From an uncultured Prevotellaceae bacterium (GTDB taxonomy: Bacteria; Bacteroidota; Bacteroidia; Bacteroidales; Bacteroidaceae): a stretch of 42,483 bases of DNA. Location of the stretch: the NCBI GenBank assembly GCA_900318305.1, contig ONKB01000113.1:1-42483 (forward strand), read 5' to 3'. Of the stretch, positions 34,827 through 42,483 are shown one piece after another (the stretch's first letter is position 1; each line of letters begins with the position of its first letter). The notes beneath the pieces were generated by a model. That model made no database searches, was not told where the DNA came from, and saw nothing but the letters and a program-made list of their open reading frames with translations. A program made the position numbers and the translations under genes.

Positions 34827-35981
34827 ATGGGAAACCATTTATTGAACGTAGCAAAGGGAGTTGTCATGATATTGTGCTGTTTATGTACAGTACATCAAAG
34901 TCATGGACAGAGTGTTAAGTATGGGTCACAATATCCTACAGACGGTTCGTCCCCATATGTAATAGTCTATGATTCAGACAAAGGCGTAACCTATGTAAAG
35001 ATTACCCCATACTTTACTGACAAGCAAAGAGGCATACTCGTGCCCGTTACTACCATTGGCCCAAATGCTCTTAGGGACTGTACCAAGCTGAGATGCATCG
35101 AGATTCCTTCGACTGTAACAACAATTGGCAACCTGGCATTCTACAATTGCACGAAGTTGGACTCTGTATATCTATCGGCCCCAGGTTCATGTGAGGCCTT
35201 TAAAAGCTTTTATCTGGAGACCATTGGGGCGCGTGCCTTTCTGTCTTGTAGTAATCTAATTTACATCAACCTTCCCGTCAAGCTGAAAAATATAGAGGCA
35301 AATGCGTTTATGAACTGTTGGAGCCTTCCTGCGATAGACATTCCCTATACTGTGATGAAGATAGGTGAATATGCGTTCAAGAACTGCATAAGTCTTATGT
35401 CGGTAGTCCTCTCCACAAACCTGGGTACTCTTGGAGAGGGTGCCTTCCAGAACTGCAAAGCCCTGAAGTCCGTCGGCTTTTACAACAAGCAGTTCTTGCG
35501 CATCAGACCGCTGGCTTTTGACAGCTGCAAGAGTCTGGAGGAGGTAACAATCGCATACGACAAGGTCTATGCTATTGACTCCTGTGCCTTCAGGGGTTGC
35601 ACAAGCCTGAGGAAGTTCAACGTTCCGGCATCACTCACCCAGGGTGTCGGTCCGCTGGCCTTTGAGGGCTGCACGGCGCTCGACTCCGTGACTTCGCTGG
35701 CAGACGTGCCGCCTGCGATGGGCAAAGATGCCTTCAGGGACATTTCCCCGACATGCGTTCTGACGGTACCCTATGGCAGGACCCAGGCCTACCGTGCCGC
35801 CGGCTGGTCGGAGGAGGTCTTCAAGGGCGGCATAGTGGAGATGCCAGCCCCGGCAGGCATCTCCACCATAAAGGTGAAGCCCAGCGACACCAGATACTAC
35901 GACCTCGAAGGCCGCCCGGTGACCCGGCCTGAGAAAGGCAGGATATACATCCACGATGGCAGGAAGGTGGTGGAAAGATAG
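34827..35981 (+). CDS. BspA-like leucine-rich-repeat surface protein
   Basis: A 384-residue exported protein with a signal peptide ending near residue 27 (SHGQS). From about 65 to 300 it is made of roughly ten LRR_5/BspA-type repeats of about 23 residues (pattern IG-xx-AF-xx-C-xx-L-xx-V-x-IP), as in surface adhesins of Prevotella and Tannerella that bind host proteins. The end (YYDLEGRPV to GRKVVER) is the short C-terminal tail seen on many exported Bacteroidetes proteins, possibly a sorting signal. GC rises sharply along the gene: 25 of 60 in the line at 34921 against 36 of 60 at 35701, suggesting a mosaic origin. A near copy of its tail lies at 34022-34099. Confidence 0.85.
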   Translation: MGNHLLNVAKGVVMILCCLCTVHQSHGQSVKYGSQYPTDGSSPYVIVYDSDKGVTYVKITPYFTDKQRGILVPVTTIGPNALRDCTKLRCIEIPSTVTTIGNLAFYNCTKLDSVYLSAPGSCEAFKSFYLETIGARAFLSCSNLIYINLPVKLKNIEANAFMNCWSLPAIDIPYTVMKIGEYAFKNCISLMSVVLSTNLGTLGEGAFQNCKALKSVGFYNKQFLRIRPLAFDSCKSLEEVTIAYDKVYAIDSCAFRGCTSLRKFNVPASLTQGVGPLAFEGCTALDSVTSLADVPPAMGKDAFRDISPTCVLTVPYGRTQAYRAAGWSEEVFKGGIVEMPAPAGISTIKVKPSDTRYYDLEGRPVTRPEKGRIYIHDGRKVVER

Positions 35982-36086
35982 TCGCATCACCTCACCCCCA
36001 AAAAAATAACTTTTCATAGTATTGGCTTTTTGACTGACGAGAATATAATACTGATCATCTACCAAGAACCCTAATTATCAACAACT

Positions 36087-36198
36087 ATGAAGAAGGTCCT
36101 TCTCTGTCTGGCTCTGTCTCTTCTGCTTGCGCCAACGGTACGGGCCTGAATATCATCCGCTACAAGGACGGCACGACAAAAAAGTGATGGGAAAATAG
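36087..36198 (+). pseudogene. Collapsed exported-protein gene (signal peptide plus tail)
   Basis: ATG at 36087 encodes a textbook 20-residue signal peptide (MKKVLLCLALSLLLAPTVRA) and then meets TGA at 36147-36149. In another frame the following bases read GLNIIRYKDGTTKK, and a one-base shift in the A run would add VMGK and the TAG at 36196-36198. This is the usual C-terminal tail of exported Bacteroidetes proteins. The body between the two appears deleted. Alternatively it is a 20-codon leader peptide, but the recognisable tail argues for a remnant. Confidence 0.6.
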
Positions 36199-36225
36199 TC
36201 TCAATTTTCCCGGAACATCACATAA

Positions 36226-36266
36226 AGAGAGGCTGGCATCACAAAATGCCACCCTCTCTTTTCTTT
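36226..36266 (+). terminator. Rho-independent terminator before the M13 peptidase gene
   Basis: AGAGAGG (36226-36232) pairs with CCTCTCT (36253-36259), with an inner TGGCAT/ATGCCA stem, and TTTTCTTTC follows. It closes the variable island, just upstream of the next promoter. Confidence 0.78.
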
Positions 36267-36285
36267 CTATGAAAGTTATTCTTTG

Positions 36286-36293
36286 TACTTTTG
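36286..36293 (+). promoter_or_regulatory. -7 element of the M13 peptidase gene
   Basis: TACTTTTG fits TAnnTTTG exactly. The only -33 candidate is a weak TTTC at 36264-36267, with 18-base spacing. The element lies after the in-frame ATG at 36269 and 33 bases before the ATG at 36326, so it decides for the later start. Confidence 0.6.
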
Positions 36294-36325
36294 CATCAAA
36301 TAAGAATAATAAAGACAATTATCTC

Positions 36326-38347
36326 ATGAGAACACTAAAAAGAATGATGTGCATAGCCTTACTGGCTATAGCATCGGCACAGGCTCAAGACATGAAGCCT
36401 GGAATACAGATTGCTGATATGAACCCGCAGATACCAGCAGGAGAAAACTTTTATGAGTATGCCGGCGGTGGCTGGATGAAGGCTCATCCTCTGACTGCCG
36501 AGTACGCACGCTATGGTGTGTTTCACGAATTGGCAGAGAAAAACCGTGAGCAAATCAAAGAGTTGTTCGCACAATTGTCGGCTGAAAAACATGAGCAAGG
36601 CTCAGTGGGACAAAAGGTGACCGATTTGTATAACCTTGCAATGGACAGTGTAAGGCTGAATAACGAAGGAGCCAATCCGCTGAAGCAAGATTTGCTGGCA
36701 ATAAACCAGATAAAGAAGTCAGATCTTACAGCTGCCTTGACAAAACTTCATCTGACAATGGTTGGACCTTTCTTTAATATTGGAGTCGAAGGCGACTTGA
36801 AAAATTCCAACATGAATGTAGTTTATCTGGGTGCAGGCACGTCGGGATTGCCCGACAGGGACTATTATCTGAAAACGGATGCCGACTCCAAGAAGATTCA
36901 GGAGAAATATCGTCTTACCCTCCAGAAACTGTTTATCCTTGCAGGTTATTCCGCCAAGGAAGCCAAGCGTGCGGTGAAGACCATCTATGATATTGAATAT
37001 GCCTTTGCCGAGGCAAAGATGAGCCGCGCTGAGGCCCGCGACTACACAAAACAGTATAATGTCTATACTATCGAGAAACTGCAGGAAGAATTTCCCGCCG
37101 TTGAATGGAGGAAATATTTTGACTTGATGGGCCTGAAAGACCTCAAGCAGGTTATTCTGACCCAGCCCAAGGTAATGGCTGTTGCACAGAAGTATATGGC
37201 AGAGATGACTGAGCAGCAAATAAGGGATTATATCGCCGGTGAGGCCATTACCAGTTCCGCCGATTATCTGAGCGATGAAATCGCTGAGACGGCATTTGAT
37301 TTCTACGGGCGCACCCTGAGAGGCCAGAAAGAGCGCCAGCCCCGTTGGAAACGTGCACAGGGCTATCCCAACAATTTGCTGGGTGAGGCAGTGGGCCAAT
37401 TGTATGTGAAGAAATATTTTCCCGAGGAGGCAAAGAGCAAAATCATAAAGCTGGTTAATAATCTGCGTAACTCCCTGGCAGAGCACATCGCTTCGCTGAC
37501 ATGGATGGGCGACAGCACCAAAATCAACAGCCTGGTAAAACTGAACGCATTCACAGTCAAGGTGGGCTATCCCAACAAATGGCGTGACTACTCCAACCTG
37601 ACTATTGACAAAAACAAGTCTTTGTATGAGAACATCAAGGCTGCCAGCCAGTGTGAGATGGCACGTAACCTGGACAAGAACGGGAAACCCGTTGACAGGG
37701 ATGAGTGGGCAATGACACCCCAGACAGTTAATGCCTATTACAATCCGCTGTCAAATGAGATTGTATTCCCTGCCGGCATACTGCAGGCACCATTCTTTGA
37801 CCCTAAGGCCGACGATGCCGTGAACTATGGCGCTATAGGCGTTGTGATTGGACATGAAATGACCCATGGTTTTGATGACCAGGGCAGCATGTTTGACTCC
37901 AACGGCAATATGCGCAACTGGTGGACAGCAAAAGACAGGGAGAATTTCAACAAGACGACAGAGAAACTGGTGGATCAGTTCAATCAGATTGTTGTTGTAA
38001 AAGACGAACATGCCAACGGCAAGCTGACCCTTGGTGAGAACATAGCAGACCAGGGAGGTTTGCGCATTGCCTTTGATGCTTTCAAGAAGACAGAGCAAGG
38101 TCAGGGCAACGAGAAGATAGACGACTTCACCCCCGAACAGCGCTTCTACTTAAGTTATGGCCGCATCTGGGCTGAGAACATCACCGAGGAATCTGCTTAC
38201 CAGCAAACCAAGAGCGACCCACATAGCATAGGCCGCTGGCGCGTTAACGCCACACTGCGTAACATCGACACCTTCTTTAAGGCATTTAATATAAAAGAGG
38301 GCGACAAAATGTATCTTGCGCCAGAAGAGAGGGTAGTCATCTGGTAA
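36326..38347 (+). CDS. M13-family (neprilysin/PepO-like) zinc metallopeptidase
   Basis: 673 residues from the ATG at 36326; the earlier in-frame ATG at 36269 lies upstream of the promoter -7 box and would hide the signal peptide (MRTLKRMMCIALLAIASAQA). The M13 N-terminal lobe is followed by the catalytic zinc site GHEMTHGFDDQG (HExxH), the third ligand in ENIADQGG, and NAYYNPLSNEIVFPAGILQ just before. The length fits PepO/neprilysin relatives (about 630-750). These peptidases cleave short peptides in the periplasm or at the surface. The gene stands alone between a terminator and the next promoter. Confidence 0.94.
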   Translation: MRTLKRMMCIALLAIASAQAQDMKPGIQIADMNPQIPAGENFYEYAGGGWMKAHPLTAEYARYGVFHELAEKNREQIKELFAQLSAEKHEQGSVGQKVTDLYNLAMDSVRLNNEGANPLKQDLLAINQIKKSDLTAALTKLHLTMVGPFFNIGVEGDLKNSNMNVVYLGAGTSGLPDRDYYLKTDADSKKIQEKYRLTLQKLFILAGYSAKEAKRAVKTIYDIEYAFAEAKMSRAEARDYTKQYNVYTIEKLQEEFPAVEWRKYFDLMGLKDLKQVILTQPKVMAVAQKYMAEMTEQQIRDYIAGEAITSSADYLSDEIAETAFDFYGRTLRGQKERQPRWKRAQGYPNNLLGEAVGQLYVKKYFPEEAKSKIIKLVNNLRNSLAEHIASLTWMGDSTKINSLVKLNAFTVKVGYPNKWRDYSNLTIDKNKSLYENIKAASQCEMARNLDKNGKPVDRDEWAMTPQTVNAYYNPLSNEIVFPAGILQAPFFDPKADDAVNYGAIGVVIGHEMTHGFDDQGSMFDSNGNMRNWWTAKDRENFNKTTEKLVDQFNQIVVVKDEHANGKLTLGENIADQGGLRIAFDAFKKTEQGQGNEKIDDFTPEQRFYLSYGRIWAENITEESAYQQTKSDPHSIGRWRVNATLRNIDTFFKAFNIKEGDKMYLAPEERVVIW

Positions 38348-38363
38348 CTTTCTATATTATTGT

Positions 38364-38394
38364 TTTGCGCATTTAGGTTTTTGCTATATCTTTG
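38364..38394 (+). promoter_or_regulatory. Bacteroidetes-type promoter of the DUF2723 gene
   Basis: TTTG (38364-38367) and TATCTTTG (38387-38394, TAnnTTTG) are separated by 19 bases, matching the -33/-7 consensus. The ATG at 38428 lies 33 bases after the -7 box. Confidence 0.75.
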
Positions 38395-38427
38395 CTCCTT
38401 AAAATAAAAAACTCTACAAGTTGAGAT

Positions 38428-41400
38428 ATGAGACAATATAAGATTATAAACAATTTCACAGGTTGGGCCATGTTCCTGATAGCCGCTTTTGTATACTGCT
38501 CTACCATAGAGCCTACAGCGAGTTTCTGGGACTGCCCTGAGTTTATCACGACAGCATATAAACTGGAGATTGGTCACCCGCCCGGGGCACCGTTCTTCAT
38601 GTTGCTTGGTAATTTCTTCACCCAGTTTGTCAGCGACCCTTCGGAGGTGGCTAAGATGGTCAACACCATGTCAGCGCTACTCAGTGCTGCTTGTATATTG
38701 TTCCTTTTCTGGACAATCACCCATCTGGTGCGCAAGCTGATATGTGATGAGGGTGAGGTAAAAACCACAGCCCAACTGATTTCCATTATCGGTTCCGGAA
38801 TGGTAGGTGCCCTTGCTTATACTTTCAGCGATACTTTCTGGTTCAGCGCTGTCGAAGGCGAGGTTTATGCTTTCTCCTCTATGTTTACAGCCCTGGTGTT
38901 CTGGCTGATTCTCAAATGGGAAGACAATGCCGACAAACCTCACAGCGACCGCTGGCTTGTCTTGATTGCCTACCTGATGGGGCTTTCCATTGGTGTACAC
39001 CTGCTGAACTTGCTGTGTATACCAGCAATTGTATTGATTTATTATTACAAAAAGAGCAAAGATGCCAACCTCAAAGGTTCTCTGCTGGTATTGGCATTAT
39101 CGTTTGTCTTCATTGTAGTCATCCTGTATGGTATCGTACCTGGACTGGTTAAGGTGGGCGGCTGGTTTGAGTTGCTTTTTGTCAACACTCTCCACATGCC
39201 TTATAACACAGGAGCGTTGCTCTATATGTTCCTGCTGATTGCCGTTGTTCTCTGGAGCATCTATGAGAGCTATACTGCAAAGAACAGGACACGGATGCGT
39301 CTCTCTTTCATCGCTTCAGTAGCTATGTTAGGCATCCCGTTCTATGGCTATGGTGCCACTTGCATCGTGTGCGGCATCGTTGTTCTGGGTATCCTCTGGA
39401 CATTGCTGTTCAAGGTGAAGAAAGTTGCCGCTTACGAGCAGTTACCCCGCATACTGAATACCATCACCCTGTGTTTCCTGATGCTGATGATAGGCTACTC
39501 TTCCTATGCCTTAGTGGTTATCCGTTCCTCGGCAAATCCGCCGATGGACCAGGGCTCCCCTGAAGATGTGTTCTCTTTGGCTGAGTACCTGAACCGTGAC
39601 CAGTATGGCTCTACACCGCTGCTTTACGGACCTGCCTACACATCTCAGGTAAAACTGGAACGTGAAGGAAACTATCTGGTACCCGTCCGTGTGGACAAGG
39701 CCCCAATATATATCCGTCCCGAAAAGACCAATCCAAATGACCCTGATGAATACAAGCACATAGGCAACAAAGGTGATTATGTGTATGCCCAGAATATGTT
39801 ATTCCCACGTATCTGGGATGAGCACCATGCTCAAGACTATGAGTCCTGGCTCGGTGGCGTAACAGGGCACATGGTCAACTACACCCGCGGCGACCAGACA
39901 ATACAGGTCAAGATGCCTACTCAGTTAGACAACATCCGATTCTTCCTTTCATACCAGTTGAACTTTATGTACTGGCGCTATTTTATGTGGAATTTCGCCG
40001 GCCGCCAAAACGACATCCAGGGCATGGGTGAGGCAGAGCACGGAAACTGGATTTCTGGCATATCATTTATCGACAACTTACGTTTGGGTGACCAGAGCAT
40101 GCTGCCAGACAACCTCAAGAACAATAAAGGCCATAACGTATTCTATATGCTGCCGTTGCTATTGGGTCTGATTGGTCTTTTCTGGCAGGCATACCGCGGA
40201 AAGAAGGGTATCCGTCAATTCTGGGTAGTATTCTTCCTTTTCTTCATGACTGGTATAGCCATTGTCCTGTACTTGAACCAAACGCCATCACAGCCACGTG
40301 AGCGTGACTACGCCTACGCAGGCTCTTTCTACGCCTATGCCATCTGGATAGGATTCGGCGTTGCAGCTATCATAGAATTCCTGAGGAAACTGAAGATTAA
40401 TGAAACGCTCCTGGCTTCCGTAGTATCCCTGGCTTGCCTGCTGGTTCCTATTCAAATGGCCAGTCAGACATGGGATGACCACGACAGAAGCGGACGTTTC
40501 ACCTGCCGTGACTTCGGCCAGAACTATCTTAACTCCTTACAGGAAGAAGGCAATCCTATAGTGTACACCAATGGCGACAACGATACCTATCCGCTGTGGT
40601 ATACCCAAGAAACAGAAGGTAAGCGCACAGATGCCCGGGTATGTAATTTAAGCTATCTGTCAACCGACTGGTATATCGACCAGTTGAGAAGACCTACCTA
40701 TGATGCACCTGCTGTACCAATTACCTGGAACAGGGCAGAATATCTCTCTGGTACGAATGACTATGTGCAGGTACGTCCCGAAATGAAGGCCCAGATTGAT
40801 GCCCTGTATAAAGAAGATCCCGAAGGCGCTAAAAAACTACTGGGAGACAATCCTTACGAGCTGAAGAACATCCTGAAATATTGGGTTCGCAGTACTGATC
40901 CTAATATGCACTGCATACCTACCGACAGCATTATCATCTCTGTTGACAAAGAGAAAGTGCGTCGCTCAGGCATTACAATGGTCTCCGACTCCATACCAGA
41001 CCACATCTGTATGCGAGTCAACAGAAACGCATTCTACAAGAACCATCTTATGTTGCTGGAAATGCTGGCTCAGTCGGATTGGGAGAGACCTATCTACTTT
41101 GCAGTAACCGTAGGCCGCGACAATTACATGAACCTCAGCGACAACTTTATTCAGGAGGGTCTGGCCTATCGTGTGTCACCTTTCAACACAGCCGCTTCTG
41201 GTAGGTTTGTCGATGCTGAGAAGATGTACGACAACATCATGCATAAGTTTAAATTCGGAAACATAAGTGATCCTCATGTCTATCTGGATCAGACAGTAAG
41301 AGGCATGTGCTGGACACATCGCCGCATGTTCTCCATCCTTGCTGACGAACTGTTACGCCGGGGCGACAAGAAACGGGCTCTGGAAGTCCTGGAAAAATGT

Positions 41401-41745
41401 GACAAAGAGATTCCCGATCATGCAGTTTCCTACACCAACAACATTGGAGGAACTACAGAACTGGCACGCTGCTGGGCACAAGTTGGCAAGAAAGACAAGG
41501 CTGAGAAACTGCTGACACAGTTAATTGAGTCTTCCAGACAATATCTGGACTGGTACATGTTCTACTCTGCCAATAGTCTGTCGTCAAATACATCTGAGTG
41601 TACGGTACGTATCTCCGAAATGCTGACAGCAGTCAATGTTATGCGCAAGGAGAATCTGCCTAATTCTCAGAAATATACTGAGATGGCAGAGAAGTATTAC
41701 GGAATGTTGTCTTCCAAAGGAATTAATCTCAATTTTGGAAACTGA
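38428..41745 (+). CDS. DUF2723 membrane glycosyltransferase (protein O-mannosyltransferase-like)
   Basis: 1105 residues, a polytopic inner-membrane protein with about ten or more hydrophobic segments in the first 650 residues. The N-terminal DUF2723 block is intact, with WDCPEF (34-39) and GHPPGAP (49-55). This region resembles GT-C transferases that use a lipid-linked sugar. A large soluble part follows from about 660, and residues 960-1080 look TPR-like. DUF2723 proteins are classed with the GT117 glycosyltransferases, to my knowledge; acceptor and sugar are not evident here. The stop overlaps the ATG of the deacetylase gene by one base. Confidence 0.88.
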   Translation: MRQYKIINNFTGWAMFLIAAFVYCSTIEPTASFWDCPEFITTAYKLEIGHPPGAPFFMLLGNFFTQFVSDPSEVAKMVNTMSALLSAACILFLFWTITHLVRKLICDEGEVKTTAQLISIIGSGMVGALAYTFSDTFWFSAVEGEVYAFSSMFTALVFWLILKWEDNADKPHSDRWLVLIAYLMGLSIGVHLLNLLCIPAIVLIYYYKKSKDANLKGSLLVLALSFVFIVVILYGIVPGLVKVGGWFELLFVNTLHMPYNTGALLYMFLLIAVVLWSIYESYTAKNRTRMRLSFIASVAMLGIPFYGYGATCIVCGIVVLGILWTLLFKVKKVAAYEQLPRILNTITLCFLMLMIGYSSYALVVIRSSANPPMDQGSPEDVFSLAEYLNRDQYGSTPLLYGPAYTSQVKLEREGNYLVPVRVDKAPIYIRPEKTNPNDPDEYKHIGNKGDYVYAQNMLFPRIWDEHHAQDYESWLGGVTGHMVNYTRGDQTIQVKMPTQLDNIRFFLSYQLNFMYWRYFMWNFAGRQNDIQGMGEAEHGNWISGISFIDNLRLGDQSMLPDNLKNNKGHNVFYMLPLLLGLIGLFWQAYRGKKGIRQFWVVFFLFFMTGIAIVLYLNQTPSQPRERDYAYAGSFYAYAIWIGFGVAAIIEFLRKLKINETLLASVVSLACLLVPIQMASQTWDDHDRSGRFTCRDFGQNYLNSLQEEGNPIVYTNGDNDTYPLWYTQETEGKRTDARVCNLSYLSTDWYIDQLRRPTYDAPAVPITWNRAEYLSGTNDYVQVRPEMKAQIDALYKEDPEGAKKLLGDNPYELKNILKYWVRSTDPNMHCIPTDSIIISVDKEKVRRSGITMVSDSIPDHICMRVNRNAFYKNHLMLLEMLAQSDWERPIYFAVTVGRDNYMNLSDNFIQEGLAYRVSPFNTAASGRFVDAEKMYDNIMHKFKFGNISDPHVYLDQTVRGMCWTHRRMFSILADELLRRGDKKRALEVLEKCDKEIPDHAVSYTNNIGGTTELARCWAQVGKKDKAEKLLTQLIESSRQYLDWYMFYSANSLSSNTSECTVRISEMLTAVNVMRKENLPNSQKYTEMAEKYYGMLSSKGINLNFGN

Positions 41746-42356
41746 TGTTTATTGAACAACCGCCATTGTGGTTTCGTTGGTTTTATCCCGATGCCCTGTG
41801 GCGGTTGGATAAAAAACACAAGGTCGTCTATCTCACATTTGATGACGGCCCTATACCTGATGTCACCCCACGCGTGCTGGAGATTCTTGACCATTACAAA
41901 GTCAAGGCCACGTTTTTTATGGTAGGAGATAATGTCAGGAAATATCCCGACGTGTTCGATTTGGTAAAAAAGGCCGGGCATAGGCTGGGGAACCACTCGT
42001 TCAACCATATAGGCGGTATGCGTCATGGTATCCGTAGTTACATCAATAATTTTGACAAGGCTAACCAATACATCCATACCGACTTGGTACGCCCTCCTTA
42101 CGGCTGGATGAAGTGGGAACAATATTATTTCCTGCGACAGCACTACAAACTTGTCATGTGGGACGTTGTCACACGCGACTACAGCAAGCATCTCACTGCC
42201 GAACAGGTAATAAGGAATGTAATGCGTTACACCCGTCCTGGGTCCATCATCACCTTCCACGACTCTCTGCGAAGTGCAGACAAACTATGGACAGCCTTGC
42301 CAAAATCAATTGAGTGGCTTAAATCTCAGGGGTACTCTCTCAAAATGATTCCGTAA
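41745..42356 (+). CDS. NodB-type polysaccharide deacetylase
   Basis: 203 residues with all main carbohydrate esterase 4 motifs: TFDDGP (31-36, catalytic base and metal Asp), HSFNH (84-88, two metal His), RPPYG (116-120) and FHDS (171-174). Such enzymes remove N- or O-acetyl groups from peptidoglycan or other glycans. No signal peptide is visible, so it either acts in the cytoplasm, perhaps on a glycan precursor, or starts differently. TGATG coupling to the DUF2723 gene suggests that the two act in one glycan pathway. Confidence 0.93.
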   Translation: MFIEQPPLWFRWFYPDALWRLDKKHKVVYLTFDDGPIPDVTPRVLEILDHYKVKATFFMVGDNVRKYPDVFDLVKKAGHRLGNHSFNHIGGMRHGIRSYINNFDKANQYIHTDLVRPPYGWMKWEQYYFLRQHYKLVMWDVVTRDYSKHLTAEQVIRNVMRYTRPGSIITFHDSLRSADKLWTALPKSIEWLKSQGYSLKMIP

Positions 42357-42405
42357 TTCATCCTGTTCCCCTTCGTTTCCTCTCCGCTTTTTCCCCGCCT
42401 GAAGT

Positions 42406-42474
42406 TTTGTCCATTTTGGGACAAAGGCAAATCTTGGGACAGGCCAAATGACTTTAAAATGACAGGCCAAATGA
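42406..42474. repeat. Hairpin and degenerate short repeats at window end
   Basis: TTTGTCC (42406-42412) and GGACAAA (42419-42425) form a hairpin without a clear T tract. It is followed by related units: GGGACAAAGGCAAAT at 42418, GGGACAGGCCAAATGA at 42436 and TGACAGGCCAAATGA at 42460. The exact 14-mer GACAGGCCAAATGA occurs at 42438-42451 and 42461-42474. The array probably continues to the right of the window. Confidence 0.5.
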
Positions 42475-42483
42475 TTTCGTGAT

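Noticed and set aside
36269-36325. Earlier ATG for the M13 peptidase
   Set aside because: It lies before the -7 promoter box at 36286-36293 and would bury the signal peptide.
36719-37486. Long minus-strand frame opposite the M13 peptidase gene (255 codons)
   Set aside because: It is a shadow of a well-supported gene, with no family resemblance and no promoter.
42418-42474. Possible CRISPR array at the right edge
   Set aside because: Units are short and diverged, spacing is irregular (18 and 24 bases), and no cas genes are present.

Overview
The window reads as chromosomal DNA of a Bacteroidales bacterium, most likely Prevotella or a close relative. The evidence is the complete type IX secretion (T9SS/Por) core set in the order porP-K-L-M-N, several TAnnTTTG-type (-7) promoters of the Bacteroidetes kind, a BspA-like leucine-rich-repeat protein with a short Bacteroidetes C-terminal tail, and many secreted proteins. 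The species assignment is inference; no rRNA or tRNA gene was seen.

Layout. 1-1.9 kb: a repeat-rich edge, then ATP-dependent PEP carboxykinase (pckA, minus strand) with its own promoter and terminator. 2.0-7.7 kb: a tight five-gene minus-strand operon of exported proteins (propeller-like protein, CotH-family secretory kinase, calcineurin-type phosphoesterase, beta-lactamase-fold serine hydrolase, TPR protein). 7.8-12.0 kb: a giant orphan 2-hydroxyacyl-CoA dehydratase activase-like protein on the plus strand. 12.0-19.5 kb: a minus-strand operon leuS - yitT-like - fucosyltransferase-like - rdgB - porZ, whose last gene overlaps the activase tail to tail. 19.6-28.2 kb: a plus-strand run of a membrane-anchored protein with a degenerate trypsin-like end, a MORN-repeat/GH25 lipoprotein, and porP, porK, porL, porM, porN, closed by a strong terminator. 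28.3-33.8 kb: minus-strand carB, alpha/beta hydrolase and clan GH-A glycosidase. 33.8-36.3 kb: a small variable island with hairpins, two gene remnants, an AT-rich secreted protein of unknown function and the BspA-like protein. 36.3-42.4 kb: M13 metallopeptidase, DUF2723/GT117-type glycosyltransferase and NodB-type deacetylase, then another short repeat region.

How it fits together. PorL/PorM form the inner-membrane motor, PorK/PorN the periplasmic ring, PorP an outer-membrane partner, and PorZ works at the surface attachment complex, so both ends of the T9SS are encoded here in two separate operons. The BspA-like protein and possibly the CotH protein are candidate cargo, judged only from their C-terminal tails. 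The most attractive unexplained linkage is the pair of genes directly upstream of porP, a lipoprotein muramidase with MORN repeats and a predicted inactive trypsin-like membrane protein, which may help the machine cross or sense peptidoglycan. The CotH kinase/phosphoesterase operon is the second candidate system.
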